From: Helicobacter bilis
GTDB lineage: Bacteria; Campylobacterota; Campylobacteria; Campylobacterales; Helicobacteraceae
Assembly: GCF_001999985.1 (NCBI RefSeq)
Contig: NZ_CP019645.1
Coordinates: 1,984,001-2,048,000 of the forward strand
Length of the DNA stretch: 64,000 bases
Direction: 5' to 3'
The notes under the pieces are model-generated. The model was not told the DNA's origin and did not search any database. It worked only from the letters and a program-made list of their open reading frames with translations. A program made the position numbers and the translations under genes. Shown here one piece after another: positions 47,840-57,156 of the stretch; the stretch's first letter is position 1, and each line of letters begins with the position of its first letter.

Positions 47840-48224
47840 ATGGATTTTAAATTGTGGAATTATTATTTTGAATGTGCCACTTGGCTTGGTGCATCTTTAT
47901 GATTTTTTTAGGGGATTCTTTTTGTTGGTGGGGGGGGGGATTATTACTATTGACAATACACCTTTTTGCGCTAAGATAGAATCTATTTGTTGTGTTTATG
48001 AGTTTGCATTTTATGGGCTCGGATTTTTGCAAAGTCATTGTGATGTGGAAAAAGAAAATGTGAGTGTAGTTGCATTTCATTAAAAGTTTGGTGCAAGTAT
48101 TGTTGCAGAGGATATGCAAAACTATTATTTCCATTTCACACGCCAAGAATACGAGAAAACTACACAGAAATATCTAAAGTTTATGCCACTTGATATAGAT
48201 TGCTTTATAGAATCTAACCCCTAA
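47840..48224 (+). pseudogene. GNAT-type acetyltransferase remnant with poly-G tract
   Basis: One frame ending at the TAA 48222-48224 reads GLGFLQSHCDVEKENVSVVA, FH, an in-frame stop at 48081, then KFGASIVAEDMQNYYFHFTR and QEYEKTTQKYLKFMPLD. The pattern N-x-S-V-x-x-FH-x-x-FGA-x-I is typical of GNAT acetyltransferases, often of surface-sugar type in Campylobacterota. The 5' part is in other frames and contains ten consecutive G (47930-47939), a contingency tract of a once phase-variable gene. The gene is inactive because of the internal stop and lost N terminus. It overlaps the convergent yggS by a few bases. Confidence 0.55.
47930..47939. repeat. G10 homopolymer tract
   Basis: Ten consecutive G within the acetyltransferase remnant. 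The length is in the range that slips frequently in Helicobacter. Confidence 0.85.
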
Positions 48225-48882
48225 AAATACTACTCCCAATGCGAAGATGGTTGCTCCCACATGCAATGGCGATTTCATAATCGCTACTCATACCCATTGA
48301 AAGAATGTTTGCATTATAAGGCTTTAGTCGCTCATAAAGATTCTGTGTTTGCAAAAAGCCTTTCTCAATCAAGGCTTTATCATCACTATTTGCACCCATA
48401 CACATAAGCCCATTAAGCTCTATATTAGGGCATGTCTCTAGAATCTCAAGATAGCTAGAAAAAGCAGATTCCACACAAAAGCCACTTTTAGAGTCTTCAT
48501 TCGCACTATTGACTTGTAATAGGGCTTTCATCTTATAATCTTCTCGCATAAGCCGTTTTTGCAAAGCGTGTGCAAGTTTTAGAGAATGCAGGGAATGAAG
48601 CAGTGCGGGTTTAATTTGTATTAGCATATTAATCTTATTTTCCTGCAGAGTGCCGATGAAATGCCACTCTATGTTGTGTGTAGATAGGGATCTGCTTTTT
48701 GCCATTAAATCTTGGACTTTATTCTCCCCAAAGGCGATTTGCCCGCATGAAAAAGCCTGTTGTATTGCGTCTATATTACTATATTTACTCACAGCAATAA
48801 GCTTTATAGAATCTTTTCTATTATAACGCTCTTTTATTTTCTCAATAGATTCTAAAGTTTTTGCTAGATTCTCACAAATCAT
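48214..48882 (-). CDS. YggS-family pyridoxal-phosphate homeostasis protein
   Basis: A 222-residue PLP-binding protein (PLPBP/YggS). The PLP lysine is K33 in IKLIAVSKYSNIDAI. Other motifs are GQIAFGENKVQDLMAKS, IEWHFIGTLQENK and the C-terminal LSMGMSSDYEIAIACGSNHL followed by RIGSSIFRG. Members buffer free PLP and influence amino-acid and B6 balance; they are not known to catalyse a reaction. It lies 19 bases downstream of ispG, presumably in one transcript. Confidence 0.93.
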   Translation of the reverse strand: MICENLAKTLESIEKIKERYNRKDSIKLIAVSKYSNIDAIQQAFSCGQIAFGENKVQDLMAKSRSLSTHNIEWHFIGTLQENKINMLIQIKPALLHSLHSLKLAHALQKRLMREDYKMKALLQVNSANEDSKSGFCVESAFSSYLEILETCPNIELNGLMCMGANSDDKALIEKGFLQTQNLYERLKPYNANILSMGMSSDYEIAIACGSNHLRIGSSIFRG

Positions 48883-48901
48883 ATTTTTCCCTTTTATATT
48901 A

Positions 48902-49987
48902 TTAGGCTTCTTTTTCTCTCTCTGCTGCTAGAATCTCCACTTCTTCTACAAATCTATCTACAATGCTATCTTCACTCATCTTTGCTAAGACTTTGCCACC
49001 TTTTATAATATGCCCTATTTTATTGCCAAAGGCTATGGCAATATCTGCGTGTTTTGCTTCGCCAAGCGCATTTACCGCACAGCCCATAACACTTACTTGC
49101 AAGGGCGTTTTAATATGTGCTAGTCTTGTCTCTACTCGCTTAATGGCACTGACTAAATCCGCCTGTATCCGCCCACATGTAGGGCATGAAACAATGGTAA
49201 TGCCCTCTTTTTGTCTGCCTGAATAGCGTAAAATGCTTTTTGCAAGTTTAATCTCTTCTTCTAACTCGCCTGTGATAGAGCAACGCATAGTATCGCCGAT
49301 TCCTTGCATGAGAAGATTCCCTAATGCAATGGAGCTTTTAATCATAGAATGATATAGCGTGCCAGCCTCTGTAACGCCTAAGTGGAATGGATAAGGCACT
49401 AATGGACGCAAAAGCTCATAGGCTTCTATTGTGCGTGGTGCATCACTTGCTTTTAAGGATACTTTAATATTTGTAAAGCCAAAGTCTTCTAAAAGCTTGA
49501 TATTATAAAGGGCAGATTCTACCATGCCCTTTGGTGTTGGTCCATATTTTTGCTCAAATTCTTTTTCTAAGCTGCCGCCATTTACGCCAATTCGTATAGG
49601 AATGTTTCGCATATTACATGCTTTTACCACTTCTTTTATCTTTTCTTTTGAGCCGATATTGCCCGGATTAATGCGTATGCAATCAACCGATTCAGCAGCA
49701 ATTAATGCAAGTTTGTATTTAAAATGTATATCTGCGATAAGGGGCAAACTTGTCATGCCCTTTAGCGCTTTTAGTGCGTGTGCGTCCTCTTCTGTTAGCA
49801 CGGCTAAACGCACAATGTCAGCTCCCGCTAGTTGCAATCTATCAAGTTGTGCTTTTGTCTCTTCAATATTATGGGTTTTGCTAAAAGTCATGCTTTGCAC
49901 GCTAATTGGGGCATCACCACCTATTGCTACATTACCGACATGAATTTGCTTTGTGGGATAGCGAGGCTTTATTTTATCGCTTTGCAT
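48902..49987 (-). CDS. ispG: 4-hydroxy-3-methylbut-2-en-1-yl diphosphate synthase IspG
   Basis: A 361-residue Fe-S enzyme of the MEP isoprenoid pathway. The TIM-barrel starts [20 protein letters not shown]. The 4Fe-4S ligands are the cysteines in [11 protein letters not shown] (about residues 265 and 268) and VSVMGCAVN (about residue 300). [20 protein letters not shown] and [10 protein letters not shown] are conserved. The length is normal for the bacterial short form. First gene of a two-gene unit with yggS. Confidence 0.96.
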   Translation of the reverse strand: MQSDKIKPRYPTKQIHVGNVAIGGDAPISVQSMTFSKTHNIEETKAQLDRLQLAGADIVRLAVLTEEDAHALKALKGMTSLPLIADIHFKYKLALIAAESVDCIRINPGNIGSKEKIKEVVKACNMRNIPIRIGVNGGSLEKEFEQKYGPTPKGMVESALYNIKLLEDFGFTNIKVSLKASDAPRTIEAYELLRPLVPYPFHLGVTEAGTLYHSMIKSSIALGNLLMQGIGDTMRCSITGELEEEIKLAKSILRYSGRQKEGITIVSCPTCGRIQADLVSAIKRVETRLAHIKTPLQVSVMGCAVNALGEAKHADIAIAFGNKIGHIIKGGKVLAKMSEDSIVDRFVEEVEILAAEREKEA

Positions 49988-50131
49988 TGTAATCCTTTGT
50001 GTGAGTTTTAGAATCTAATAGCCCAAGATTCTAACATATTTTAATTGATTTTTCTATTACCACATAATGACAGATTATTTTTTATGGAATCTATTTTGCT
50101 TTGAAATTAGCATTTTGAATTAAGGTGTATC

Positions 50132-50605
50132 ATGAGTATTTCTGCTTTATATCAAGATAAAGGTGAGCAATATGAGCGACTTGTTGCAAAATATTATCGC
50201 GATAGGGGCTATATTGTGTTTAAAAATAGCACAAAAGGAAAAACGGGTGATTGTGGATTAGACCTAATCGCTTTTAGTCAAAAGGAAGATGTAACACTTT
50301 TATTGCAGTGTAAAAATCAAGACTCTACAAAAACTGCCTATTATCTTAAAAAAGATGATGTAGCAAACTATATTAAAAAATTTGATGAACACAGAAAATA
50401 CAATCTTACTTATCCAAAAGACCACTGCGTAAGAGGTGTATTTGTCATCGCTGCAAAATGCTTGGAAAAAGAGGCTTATATGTATATAAAAAATTATAAG
50501 CAAATGCCTATTGAGATTATGATACTTGCGATTGCAAGTGATGGAGAGTCTGTGTATCGAGTGAATACACAGGCAAAAAATAGTGATAAGGCAAACTCAC
50601 AATAA
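50132..50605 (+). CDS. Mrr-like restriction endonuclease-fold protein
   Basis: A 157-residue protein with a PD-(D/E)xK nuclease core of the Mrr/HJR type: GEQYERLVAKYYRDRGYIVF (conserved helix with Glu), TGDCGLDLIAFSQ (Asp44) and LLLQCKNQDS (Gln59-Cys-Lys61). Gln in place of Glu before the Lys is typical of Mrr-like and some type I nucleases. No DNA-binding winged helix is present. It may cleave modified DNA or act in repair. AAGGTGT precedes the ATG. Ten bases downstream is a small unknown gene, probably co-transcribed. Confidence 0.75.
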   Translation: MSISALYQDKGEQYERLVAKYYRDRGYIVFKNSTKGKTGDCGLDLIAFSQKEDVTLLLQCKNQDSTKTAYYLKKDDVANYIKKFDEHRKYNLTYPKDHCVRGVFVIAAKCLEKEAYMYIKNYKQMPIEIMILAIASDGESVYRVNTQAKNSDKANSQ

Positions 50606-50614
50606 GAGAAGAAA

Positions 50615-50989
50615 ATGGATTTAGAAACACTAGAGAATATGGGAGATGAAGAGATGGCAGGAAAGATTGTCAGTATAGTAGCGATTATAAAGGTGCTTGG
50701 TAATAATATGCTTGGCAGAATCTTATCATCACCACTAAAGTTTGCAAAGCTTATAAAATTTAGCCTTAAGGTTAAAAAGGAGGCAGATAAGATCCAAGAT
50801 AAAAAAGATATGGGTGATAAGATTGATAGCAGTGTCGCAATGGCAAAAATGATTCTAGAATACAGAAAAACAAATCCAAATGAAATGGAAACGCTATTTG
50901 AGATTCTAGAAGAGATGGTGCAGAAATATCAAACAAATCCAGATATAAAGCACGAGATATTAAATCTTATTGACAAAAATGGTAAGTAG
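50615..50989 (+). CDS. Hypothetical helical protein
   Basis: A 124-residue protein, not recognised. It has an acidic N terminus (LETLENMGDEEMAGKI), a mildly hydrophobic helix (VSIVAIIKVLGNNMLGRIL), then Lys-rich and Glu-rich helices (LKVKKEADKIQDKKDMGDKI; EMETLFEILEEMVQKYQTN). AGAGAAGAAA before the ATG can act as the ribosome-binding site. It follows the Mrr-like gene by 9 bases and may be its accessory protein. No domain can be named. Confidence 0.55.
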   Translation: MDLETLENMGDEEMAGKIVSIVAIIKVLGNNMLGRILSSPLKFAKLIKFSLKVKKEADKIQDKKDMGDKIDSSVAMAKMILEYRKTNPNEMETLFEILEEMVQKYQTNPDIKHEILNLIDKNGK

Positions 50990-51109
50990 GTGAATTGCAA
51001 GTAGGGCTAACATTATATTGTATGCCTAAAATTTTAGTTAAGGGTAAAGTTAAAATATTATTAGATAGAGTAAGATTCTGTGAATTTTTATGCGTAATTA
51101 TTATGAAGA

Positions 51110-51427
51110 TTTGGTGTAGCTATAAGCCGAGTTCTGTATTAAGTAATTATTTATCTAGATAATATTTCGCAATATTATTCAAGCGAATAGCTTAAAGACA
51201 GAGATATTAACCTGCTATTCTTGCTACGGATTGGGTTTGCATGGCATTTCTTGTTGCCAAGAAATCGGTAGGCTCTTACCCTGCCTTTTCACCCTTACCA
51301 TGTGAAACATGGCGGTATATTTCTGTTGCACTTTCCCTTAGGTTACCCTAGCCATTTGTTAAATGGAATCCTATCTCTTGTAGCTCGGACTTTCCTCTTT
51401 TTCAAGCAATTACTTGCTACACCGCGT
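51110..51427 (-). ncRNA. rnpB: RNase P RNA
   Basis: Read on the minus strand, the RNA begins at GCGGTGTAGC near 51424 and contains the universal GAGGAAAGTCCGAGCTAC. The central conserved AGGGTAAGAGCCTACCGA-type region and the P4 partner ending ACAGAACTCGGCTTATAGC follow. The terminal GGTGTAGC and GCTACACC can pair as helix P1. The RNA is the catalytic subunit that matures tRNA 5' ends. Exact ends are uncertain by a few bases. Confidence 0.93.
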
Positions 51428-51502
51428 GAAATGATACCAAAAAATTAAAAAATCTGTTATTATTTTGAATGCAAAATACATTTTATAAAGGGTGAGGGCA
51501 TT

Positions 51503-52021
51503 ATGACATATGGCATTGACGATAAATTGGAGGATGAGTTACATGCAGAAGTCCTTGAGAAAATTGAGCTTTTTCAAAAAGAGCATGTTGTCCCACATCT
51601 TATGTTAGCAGCACGCAAAATGAAGCAGTTTGCTATAAGTCATTTGAAAACTTTTCATATTGGATTTGAACAAATTGCTGTTTTACATGCCCTATCACTT
51701 GCAAAAGAGTTAAATATTAATCAACTCGCAAAGATTATGCAAAAAGATAGAGGCACGGCTAGTCGCTGTGTAGAATCTTTATGTGCGAAAAAATATGCGA
51801 TTAAGACAAAATCTATTAAAGACCAACGCATTCATGTCGTTCGTTTGACACAAAGCGGAGAGCAATTTTTCATAGAAGTGTGTCAGTATTTTGAGAGTAT
51901 CGCACAAAAACCAGAGAGTGCTATGAGTACTTGTGAGATAAAGCAATTTCATGAGAGTTTAGAAAAAATTATTAATTATTGTAAAAATACACAAAAGACA
52001 TCGCACGCAAGTTGCGTGTAA
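51503..52021 (+). CDS. MarR-family transcriptional regulator
   Basis: A 172-residue winged helix-turn-helix protein. Helix-turn-helix ELNINQLAKIMQKDRGTASR is followed by VESLCAKKYAIKTKSIKDQR and IHVVRLTQSGEQFF, the MarR wing and linker. The dimerisation helices are at both ends. AAGGGTGAGG precedes the ATG. The ligand is unknown. The outer membrane protein gene 91 bases downstream could be a target or simply a neighbour. Confidence 0.9.
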   Translation: MTYGIDDKLEDELHAEVLEKIELFQKEHVVPHLMLAARKMKQFAISHLKTFHIGFEQIAVLHALSLAKELNINQLAKIMQKDRGTASRCVESLCAKKYAIKTKSIKDQRIHVVRLTQSGEQFFIEVCQYFESIAQKPESAMSTCEIKQFHESLEKIINYCKNTQKTSHASCV

Positions 52022-52112
52022 AAGCAAATAGCATTTTTCTACAAAAGCATTAATGTTTATGGAATCTTGCTAACAATAGCAATGTTATAAACTTGTGAAG
52101 TAAGGGGATTGT

Positions 52113-52685
52113 ATGCGGAAGTTTATGTATGTATTATGTCTATTTGGTTGCTGTGTGGCAAAAGAGTTTTCACAAGATAGCGATTATCTTATCGGCGTTC
52201 ATGCGAGAGTGGGTGCGAGTATGGGAGTTGGGATTGAGTTTGGAATGCCGATTATAAAAAGTGGGGTTGTAGAGTGGAGAAATTTTATCGGTGCGGAAAG
52301 CTTTGGTATGAAATTAGCTAGCACACAATATGACACTGCTACTTTGCTATTTAGCGATAAAATGACTCTAAGCTATCTTACAGGGAGTTCTGTGGTTGCA
52401 GCTATTGGGATAAGCTATTTTCGCCCATATTTGTTTCTTAGTGGTGGCTTTGGGCTAACCGGTGGCAAGTATAACTCGTTTGGGACTTCACCATATTATG
52501 GGGAAGTGAGTGCTGGTATAGGACATGAGTTTATCACAAAGAATGGGCATACATTTTTCTTTGAGTTTGGAGGCGGGGCAATGTTTATAGATAAGGTTGT
52601 GGCAAATCAAACACTCACAACACAAGGGACAACAAAAGTTTTAGTTGGATATAGATTCTATTATCCTGCAAAAATAAAAGAGTAA
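52113..52685 (+). CDS. Small Helicobacter-type outer membrane protein
   Basis: A 190-residue protein with a short signal peptide (MYVLCLFGCCVA, cut before KEFSQDSDY). It has amphipathic, Gly-rich strands (GVHARVGASMGVGIEFGMPI) and ends TKVLVGYRFYYPAKIKE. The C terminus is less canonical than that of the other two barrels because five residues follow the aromatic cluster. It is related in layout to the 167-residue protein at 33.0 kb. It lies downstream of the MarR regulator in the same direction. Confidence 0.7.
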   Translation: MRKFMYVLCLFGCCVAKEFSQDSDYLIGVHARVGASMGVGIEFGMPIIKSGVVEWRNFIGAESFGMKLASTQYDTATLLFSDKMTLSYLTGSSVVAAIGISYFRPYLFLSGGFGLTGGKYNSFGTSPYYGEVSAGIGHEFITKNGHTFFFEFGGGAMFIDKVVANQTLTTQGTTKVLVGYRFYYPAKIKE

Positions 52686-52737
52686 GATAAAATACATTGG
52701 GGTGTAGTAATATTTGCTTTTATAATTTAGGTTTTAA

Positions 52738-53637
52738 TTAAGATTCAATCTGTCCCCAGCCGAGCTTTTCTCTTAATCGCATGAAATAGAAGTTTGGCGT
52801 GAGTTCTACAAGATGTGCGTTGTGTTCTGCAGTTTTAATACAAATGACACTATCTTTTGGCATAGAGATTCTTTGTTGCCCATCGCATATCAGTGTGCCA
52901 GCATTCTTAAATTTCAATTCAATAATAAAGGAATCATCAAGGATTAATGGTCTTTGTGTTAAAGAATGCGCACATATAGGCGTGAGCAATACATTACGAC
53001 AATTTGGATACACAAGACTTCCACCAGCAGATACATTGTATGCACTAGAGCCAGTTGGTGTTGCTACAAGTAGCCCATCTAATCGGTAGTGATTAAACAA
53101 TACACCCTCAATTGATGCTTCAATCTCCAACATACCGCTAACACCAGCCCTTGATAGCAAAAACTCATTTAGGGCGACAAATGGCTGTGGAATCTCTAGC
53201 CCCCCATTTTCCTGCATATCGTTTTTCTTTACACAGCTTTCTAGCATAAGGTGCTTATTAATACTATATTCTCCATGCTTTATGCGAGGGATAAGGTTAT
53301 CTATCTCATGTGGTAATGCGATGGTTAAGTATCCAAGCCTACCAGAATTTATACCAAGTATAGGCACATTGCTGCCATAGCTTTGATTTGCAACAGATAA
53401 AAGTGTGCCATCTCCACCGATACTAAATAGCATATCTACATGCTTACATAGATACTGCATATCATAGCTTTCAATGGATTCTAAATCTAGCATTTTCGCA
53501 CTAGAAGATTCTAGCATAACTTGTATATTTGCCTTTTCTAACTTCTTTTGTATCTCTAAGAAAATAGGCTTTATATGAGTGCTTTGGGGACGCAAGATGA
53601 TGCCTACTTTTTCTACATTGCGTTCTTTTTGCTCCAT
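52738..53637 (-). CDS. nadK: NAD kinase
   Basis: A 299-residue enzyme phosphorylating NAD to NADP. The GGDG motif (FSIGGDGTLLSV, residues 74-77) and the second motif LNEFLLSRA with TGSSAYNVSAGGSLVYP are present. The length is normal. The gene starts 19 bases after the J-domain gene and is presumably in one unit with it. Confidence 0.95.
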   Translation of the reverse strand: MEQKERNVEKVGIILRPQSTHIKPIFLEIQKKLEKANIQVMLESSSAKMLDLESIESYDMQYLCKHVDMLFSIGGDGTLLSVANQSYGSNVPILGINSGRLGYLTIALPHEIDNLIPRIKHGEYSINKHLMLESCVKKNDMQENGGLEIPQPFVALNEFLLSRAGVSGMLEIEASIEGVLFNHYRLDGLLVATPTGSSAYNVSAGGSLVYPNCRNVLLTPICAHSLTQRPLILDDSFIIELKFKNAGTLICDGQQRISMPKDSVICIKTAEHNAHLVELTPNFYFMRLREKLGWGQIES

Positions 53638-53656
53638 GTATTATCCTTGATTCTGG

Positions 53657-54436
53657 CTAGTTTGTATGCAAATGCTCTGTGCGTTTAATCGTCTTATATG
53701 CTTCTGTAATCTTATGGAATTTTGTCGTATAGTCTAGAATCTCTTTTTCATTTTCACCATAAAAATTATCGGGGTGATATTCTCTTGCTAGTTTGAGATA
53801 ACGCTTTTTCACAAGCTCAAAATCATCGCCAAATTGAGAATCTAAAATCGCATAACACTGCCTAAGCTCTTTTTCTTGCGAGGTCAAAAATGTGATCTCA
53901 TCAGCATTAAAATCGCTATATTCAAAGGATAGCACTATGTTATGTATAATGCGATTGCCAATAAATCTCATAACGCTTTCCCAAAAAAACTCATTGCCTG
54001 ATTGTAAATAAATTTCATTTTGACTCATGCCTATGTAGTGAGAGCCAAACATTGCCTTTATGTAGCGTTCTGCTACTCTGTTGCGTTTGCTTAAGGTGAG
54101 AATAATGCGAGAAGTGCCAATCATTTGAATTTTTACGCGAATTCTCTCTAATAGGTCAGTAGATTTTACCATCTTTATGCGTATGGGCAAATGGCTATTT
54201 GCTAGGGCAAATTCTAATTCAGTATTGTCGTTTGGGTCATAGTGATTTGCCGCATGATAGCACCAATTAATAAGATAGTTTTTCTTAACTATCTCACCAT
54301 CATCGAGAATCAAAACAGAGCTTGATAATCTATAGTTGCGACTAAAATGCTTTTTTGCATAAGAAAGCACTTTTGGTAGAATCTTGCTATCTTCAGCAAG
54401 CTTTATTTGCACATATTTGTCGCAACAAGAAATCAT
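53657..54436 (-). CDS. Protein with C-terminal J domain
   Basis: A 259-residue protein. The last 70 residues form a J domain (CYAILDSQFGDDFELVKKRY, LKLAREYHPDNF, KFHKITEAYKTIK) with the HPD tripeptide needed to stimulate DnaK. The N-terminal 180 residues carry no domain I recognise; they include KILPKVLSYAKKHFSRNYRL and TSRIILTLSKRNRVAERYIK. No membrane helix is seen, so unlike DjlA it is likely cytosolic. The ATG at 54436 behind AGGGTGAA is preferred over the GTG one codon upstream. It precedes nadK. Confidence 0.82.
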   Translation of the reverse strand: MISCCDKYVQIKLAEDSKILPKVLSYAKKHFSRNYRLSSSVLILDDGEIVKKNYLINWCYHAANHYDPNDNTELEFALANSHLPIRIKMVKSTDLLERIRVKIQMIGTSRIILTLSKRNRVAERYIKAMFGSHYIGMSQNEIYLQSGNEFFWESVMRFIGNRIIHNIVLSFEYSDFNADEITFLTSQEKELRQCYAILDSQFGDDFELVKKRYLKLAREYHPDNFYGENEKEILDYTTKFHKITEAYKTIKRTEHLHTN

Positions 54437-54439
54437 CAC

Positions 54440-54814
54440 TTCACCCTAAAAACCCTAAAGCATATCTATCTATTGATAATAATATAATTATACAGATTCT
54501 AAAAGATTATAGCAAAATTATGCAAAGATAACCCCTACGCCTAATCTTATCAAACATAAATCATAGCCTTAGATTCTAATAAGGCTTCATGGTTATTTCT
54601 AAAAGCAGCATTTTTCATTCCAAATATCTTAAACTCACTAGTCTCTAGATTCTAGCAAAATGCAACTCCAAAGCCTTGCATCCACTCATAAAGATAGAGA
54701 ATCTGAAATCTTGTCATATTGAGCGCGTAAGCACGAAATATCTTTTTTAGACTTCGTGCTAGATACTTCGCCTAAAGGCTTAGTATGACAAGCAGTTGTT
54801 TTAGAAACTAGAAT
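54440..54814. other. Intergenic region containing a palindromic element
   Basis: It holds the promoter region of the J-domain gene on one side and, near dut, the inverted element at 54710-54792. No ORF is supported. Confidence 0.5.
54710..54792. repeat. Palindromic element, compact inverted copy
   Basis: CTTGTCATATTGAGCGCGTA at 54710 pairs with the inverse CTTAGTATGACAAG ending at 54792. Internal partners are GCACGAAATATCT with AGACTTCGTGC and GATACTTCGCC. It can fold into one long hairpin downstream of dut, and could end its transcript. Confidence 0.75.
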
Positions 54815-55261
54815 CTATACGCCTGTGCTACCAAAGCCATTTGTATTTCTCTCTGTTTCATTCACTTCTGCTACTTCGATGATATTTACTTGTGGCAAGG
54901 CACTTACTACACCTTGTGCGATTCTATCCCCAGCATTTATAACAAAATCTTGTGTGCTAAAGTTTGCTAAAATGATTTGCAACTCCCCCCTATAATCACT
55001 ATCAATAGTCCCGGGGGAATTTAGCACCATAATCTTATGCTTTAAGGCTAAACCGCTTCTACTTCTCACCTGTATCTCATAGCCTTTATCTATTTGCATA
55101 CAAAGCCCTGTGCGAATTAAAGCATGGCTATTAGCTTTCAATACATAAGATTCTAAAGCATGAAAGTCAAATCCAGCAGATTCAGCCGTTGCAAACTGCG
55201 GTATTATCGCATTTTCATGCAGCTTTTTAAATTGCAGGGTAATGGCATGTTTTGTTTGCAT
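54815..55261 (-). CDS. dut: dUTP diphosphatase
   Basis: A 148-residue trimeric enzyme hydrolysing dUTP to dUMP, keeping uracil out of DNA. Motifs seen: SAGFDFHA, VRSRSGLALKHKI, LNSPGTIDSDYRGEL, GDRIAQGVV and the C-terminal arm RNTNGFGSTGV. The length is normal. It lies 20 bases downstream of glyQ on the same strand. Confidence 0.96.
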   Translation of the reverse strand: MQTKHAITLQFKKLHENAIIPQFATAESAGFDFHALESYVLKANSHALIRTGLCMQIDKGYEIQVRSRSGLALKHKIMVLNSPGTIDSDYRGELQIILANFSTQDFVINAGDRIAQGVVSALPQVNIIEVAEVNETERNTNGFGSTGV

Positions 55262-55281
55262 TCTTAATCCTAGTATAAATT

Positions 55282-56181
55282 TTATTTGCTTTTTACAGAT
55301 TCTATGCGGTTTAGTCGCTCTTCTTCTTGCTCTTTATACAGCGTAGCACAGCCTTTTGCAAGCTCTCTTATCTTTAGAATGTATTCTTGTCTTTGTGCGA
55401 CAGAGATAGCCTTTCTTGCATCAAGCACATTGAAAAAATGGCTTGATAGCATTGTGTAGTCATAGGCTGGTAATGGCAGCTTTGCAAGCAGACAATTCCT
55501 TGCTTCATTCTGTGCGTTTTCAAAGCTTGTAAATAAAAATGCAGTGTCTGCTACTTCAAAATTATATTTTGAAAACTCATATTCACCTTGCAAATGCACA
55601 TCAGCATACTTCATACTCTCATTCCATGCAATATCAAATACAGATTCTACCCCCTGTATATACATAGCAAGTCGTTCAACCCCATAGGTAATCTCCACAC
55701 TCACACTCTCACAAGGGATACCGCCTACTTGCTGAAAATAGGTAAATTGCGTTACCTCCATACCATCAAGCCACACTTCCCAGCCAAGTCCCCATGCTCC
55801 GAGTGTTGGCGACTCCCAGTTATCCTCTACAAAGCGAATGTCATGTGCGTTTGTATCTAGCCCTAAAGCTTCTAAACTCTGTAAATATAGCTCCTGTATA
55901 TTATCTGGTGAGGGTTTAATTAAAACTTGAAATTGATAATAGCTTCCAAGTCGATTTGGATTCTCCCCATAGCGTCCATCAGTTGGTCTGCGAGATGGTG
56001 CGACATAGGCGGTAGCCCATGGCGTTTTATCAAGACTTCTTAGTAATGTAGCAGGGTGAAAAGTCCCAGCCCCAGCAGGTATATCATAGGGTTGTAAAAT
56101 CGCACAGCCCTTTGTGTTATTAAAAGTAGCATTCGCCCAAAATGTTTGTAGCTTTAATAGAATCTCTGAAAATGTCAGCAT
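55282..56181 (-). CDS. glyQ: Glycyl-tRNA synthetase alpha subunit
   Basis: A 299-residue catalytic subunit of the alpha2beta2 enzyme. Conserved stretches are [59 protein letters not shown] and [20 protein letters not shown]. glyS is not in the window. The ATG at 56181 is followed by a typical [14 protein letters not shown] start. Confidence 0.97.
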   Translation of the reverse strand: MLTFSEILLKLQTFWANATFNNTKGCAILQPYDIPAGAGTFHPATLLRSLDKTPWATAYVAPSRRPTDGRYGENPNRLGSYYQFQVLIKPSPDNIQELYLQSLEALGLDTNAHDIRFVEDNWESPTLGAWGLGWEVWLDGMEVTQFTYFQQVGGIPCESVSVEITYGVERLAMYIQGVESVFDIAWNESMKYADVHLQGEYEFSKYNFEVADTAFLFTSFENAQNEARNCLLAKLPLPAYDYTMLSSHFFNVLDARKAISVAQRQEYILKIRELAKGCATLYKEQEEERLNRIESVKSK

Positions 56182-56289
56182 AAAAGCCCCTGTTAAAAAA
56201 TATCGCTAAAAAAAGTGTAGCATAGCAAAAGATTATGAAGTTTTAATGCTTTGTGTATTGAAACTACCTTGTGAAATTATAGAGTGTGT

Positions 56290-56295
56290 TATAAT
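56290..56295 (+). promoter_or_regulatory. -10 element of the Sel1-repeat gene
   Basis: A consensus TATAAT in GTGTTATAATTCT, 28 bases before the ATG. AAGGAAAAC serves as ribosome-binding site. Confidence 0.45.
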
Positions 56296-56322
56296 TCTAA
56301 AGGTAAGGGATAAAGGAAAACT

Positions 56323-57012
56323 ATGCGATTATACATTCTATTTTTTATGCTTTTTTATCTATGCTATGCAAAAGATTCTAAAAATGAGTTAAGTGAGAGT
56401 GAGAGAAAAAATGCCATTGTAGCTTGTGCGAACTCGCATTTAGAATCTTGTGAAAAGCTTTTAAATGATAATCTACCAGACATACGCACTTGCAATGTCC
56501 GCACAGAATGTGAATTTAGCGGGTGGCTCTACATTCAAGTGCAAGAATACACACAATCACTCCCCTATCTCAAAAAAGCATGTGATAATAATCATAAAGA
56601 AGGCTGTGATAAACTAGGCTTTAGCTATCAGCGACTAAATAATTATAGAAAAGCAAAAAAATACTATAAAATCGCTTGTAATAAAGGCAGCATGAGTGGC
56701 TGCTATAATCTTGCTATGCTTTATTATGATGGCTTAGGTGTGAGACATAGCTATGAAATGGCAAATACACTTTTTGAAAAAATCTGTGATAACAGAGAAG
56801 GGCTTGGCTGTCTGCAACTTGGCATAGCCTATAAAGAGGGCTTAGGCGTGATACAAAATCAAGATAAGGCAAAAATGTATTTTGAAAAAGGGTGTTCTTT
56901 GAGTAATAATGAATCTTGCAATTTTCTTGATGAATATCAAAGTGATATGCGGGAAGAATATAATGAAGAAGAAGGTAGTAATAAAAACAAGAGTGATGAG
57001 AGTATAGAATAG
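56323..57012 (+). CDS. Sel1-like repeat, cysteine-rich exported protein (Hcp type)
   Basis: A 229-residue protein with a signal peptide (MRLYILFFMLFYLCYA). It has four or so Sel1/TPR-like repeats with paired cysteines spaced about seven residues apart: CDNNHKEGCDKLGFSYQ, CNKGSMSGCYNLAMLYYDG, CDNREGLGCLQLGIAYKEG and CSLSNNESCNFL. The Cys pairs form intra-repeat disulfides in Helicobacter cysteine-rich proteins (Hcp), which are secreted or periplasmic. The tail is acidic and Asn-rich. The exact partner is unknown. Confidence 0.88.
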   Translation: MRLYILFFMLFYLCYAKDSKNELSESERKNAIVACANSHLESCEKLLNDNLPDIRTCNVRTECEFSGWLYIQVQEYTQSLPYLKKACDNNHKEGCDKLGFSYQRLNNYRKAKKYYKIACNKGSMSGCYNLAMLYYDGLGVRHSYEMANTLFEKICDNREGLGCLQLGIAYKEGLGVIQNQDKAKMYFEKGCSLSNNESCNFLDEYQSDMREEYNEEEGSNKNKSDESIE

Positions 57013-57123
57013 GTACTTTGCAAAACTAATGCTATATCATTAAGTTCAGTATGCAGACTTGATATTCATTCAAATCGCGTGTGATACATTATTGATGTAG
57101 CTATAAAGCAATCGATTTAAGCC

Positions 57124-57153
57124 TGATAACAATCCCTTTTATTGTTGTTATCA
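57124..57153. terminator. Hairpin between convergent genes
   Basis: TGATAACAA and TTGTTATCA form a 9-bp inverted repeat around a 12-base loop, just downstream of the tpiA stop and about 110 bases after the Sel1-repeat gene. It has no T-run, so it is a weak terminator candidate. Confidence 0.35.
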
Positions 57154-57156
57154 AAG

